Source: Candidatus Nanopelagicaceae bacterium (GTDB lineage: Bacteria; Actinomycetota; Actinomycetes; Nanopelagicales; Nanopelagicaceae). From it: a stretch of 6,146 nt of DNA. The position numbers and the translations under genes were made by a program. Under the pieces are notes generated by a model. That model did no database searches and was not told the origin of the DNA. It was given only the letters and a program-made list of their open reading frames with translations. Every line of letters begins with the position of its first letter. Within the stretch, counting starts at the first letter, position 1. The stretch covers positions 1 through 6,146 of the forward strand of contig JALRDT010000024.1 in the NCBI GenBank assembly GCA_023262125.1, read 5' to 3'. Positions 6,019 to 6,146 of this stretch are shown here, one piece after another.

Positions 6019-6145
6019 TAAATCCACCTTTTGCTTTATGAGACATTAAAGTGGAATAAGAAGTAACATACCTCTCTCCTAAAGCTTCTACTAATTGAAA
6101 TGCCATAGATGCGGCAAATACGGTGACTGTATTAATTTTTCTTTT
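6012..6145 (-). pseudogene. Fragment resembling a ClpP-fold serine peptidase (partial at both ends)
   Basis: This minus-strand frame is open from the window edge and covers about 45 codons before the join. It reads TVTVFAASMAFQLV, then ALGERYV, then LMSHKAKGGFSGE. ClpP and related peptidases have an alternation of this kind: the nucleophile Ser in AASMA, a short loop, then the catalytic His in an (I/L)M-x-H motif followed by a Gly-rich turn. Here Ser and His are 23 residues apart; in E. coli ClpP the gap is 25. The usual Gly before AASMA is Phe, so a ClpP-like relative (phage prohead or SppA-like type) fits better than housekeeping ClpP. I did not find a better match by memory, but with so few residues the identity remains tentative. 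The piece is more AT-rich than its neighbours and ends out of frame inside trxB, so it is a remnant or a chimeric end and not a working gene. Confidence 0.45.
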
Positions 6146-6146
6146 T

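Overview
The window looks like a piece of a low-GC actinobacterial chromosome near the replication origin. The right arm reads parA-parB, then on the opposite strand an aminotransferase, cwlM, trxA and trxB. This is the conserved actinobacterial order next to oriC (in Mycobacterium: trxB2, trxC, cwlM, a gene in between, then convergent parB-parA). The AT-rich codon use with actinobacterial synteny suggests the freshwater acI group (Nanopelagicales) or a relative. That assignment is an inference from gene order and composition, not from a search.

Layout. Positions 1-805 (minus) hold a parB cut by the window edge. Positions 805-1074 (minus) hold the last 89 codons of a parA. Positions 1067-1573 (plus) hold the last 168 codons of a second parA, followed by a complete parB at 1573-2445 (plus). 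The two parAB arms therefore face away from each other across a junction at about 1067-1074. Neither arm keeps the ParA N-terminal half with its P-loop. The arms are homologous but not identical: ParB is about 88% identical by hand alignment, with many silent DNA differences. Next come four minus-strand genes, probably one operon transcribed trxB, trxA, cwlM, aminotransferase. The last of these overlaps the end of parB by 33 bp. At about 6008-6018 trxB loses its first 50 or so codons and runs into unrelated sequence. That sequence encodes a fragment resembling a ClpP-fold serine peptidase.

How the genes work together. ParA and ParB segregate the origin region. TrxB and TrxA form the NADPH-dependent thioredoxin system. 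CwlM is a cytoplasmic amidase-like protein; three of its four expected catalytic or zinc positions are substituted, which fits a regulator of peptidoglycan synthesis better than an enzyme.

Overall reading. Two abrupts joins, each at a short shared sequence and each breaking a housekeeping gene, make a chimeric assembly or amplification product (two related strains plus a third piece) the simplest explanation. A real inverted duplication is not excluded. I do not see a convincing new multi-gene system. The aspects most worth checking are the inverted divergent parAB arms, the pseudo-amidase CwlM and the ClpP-like fragment.
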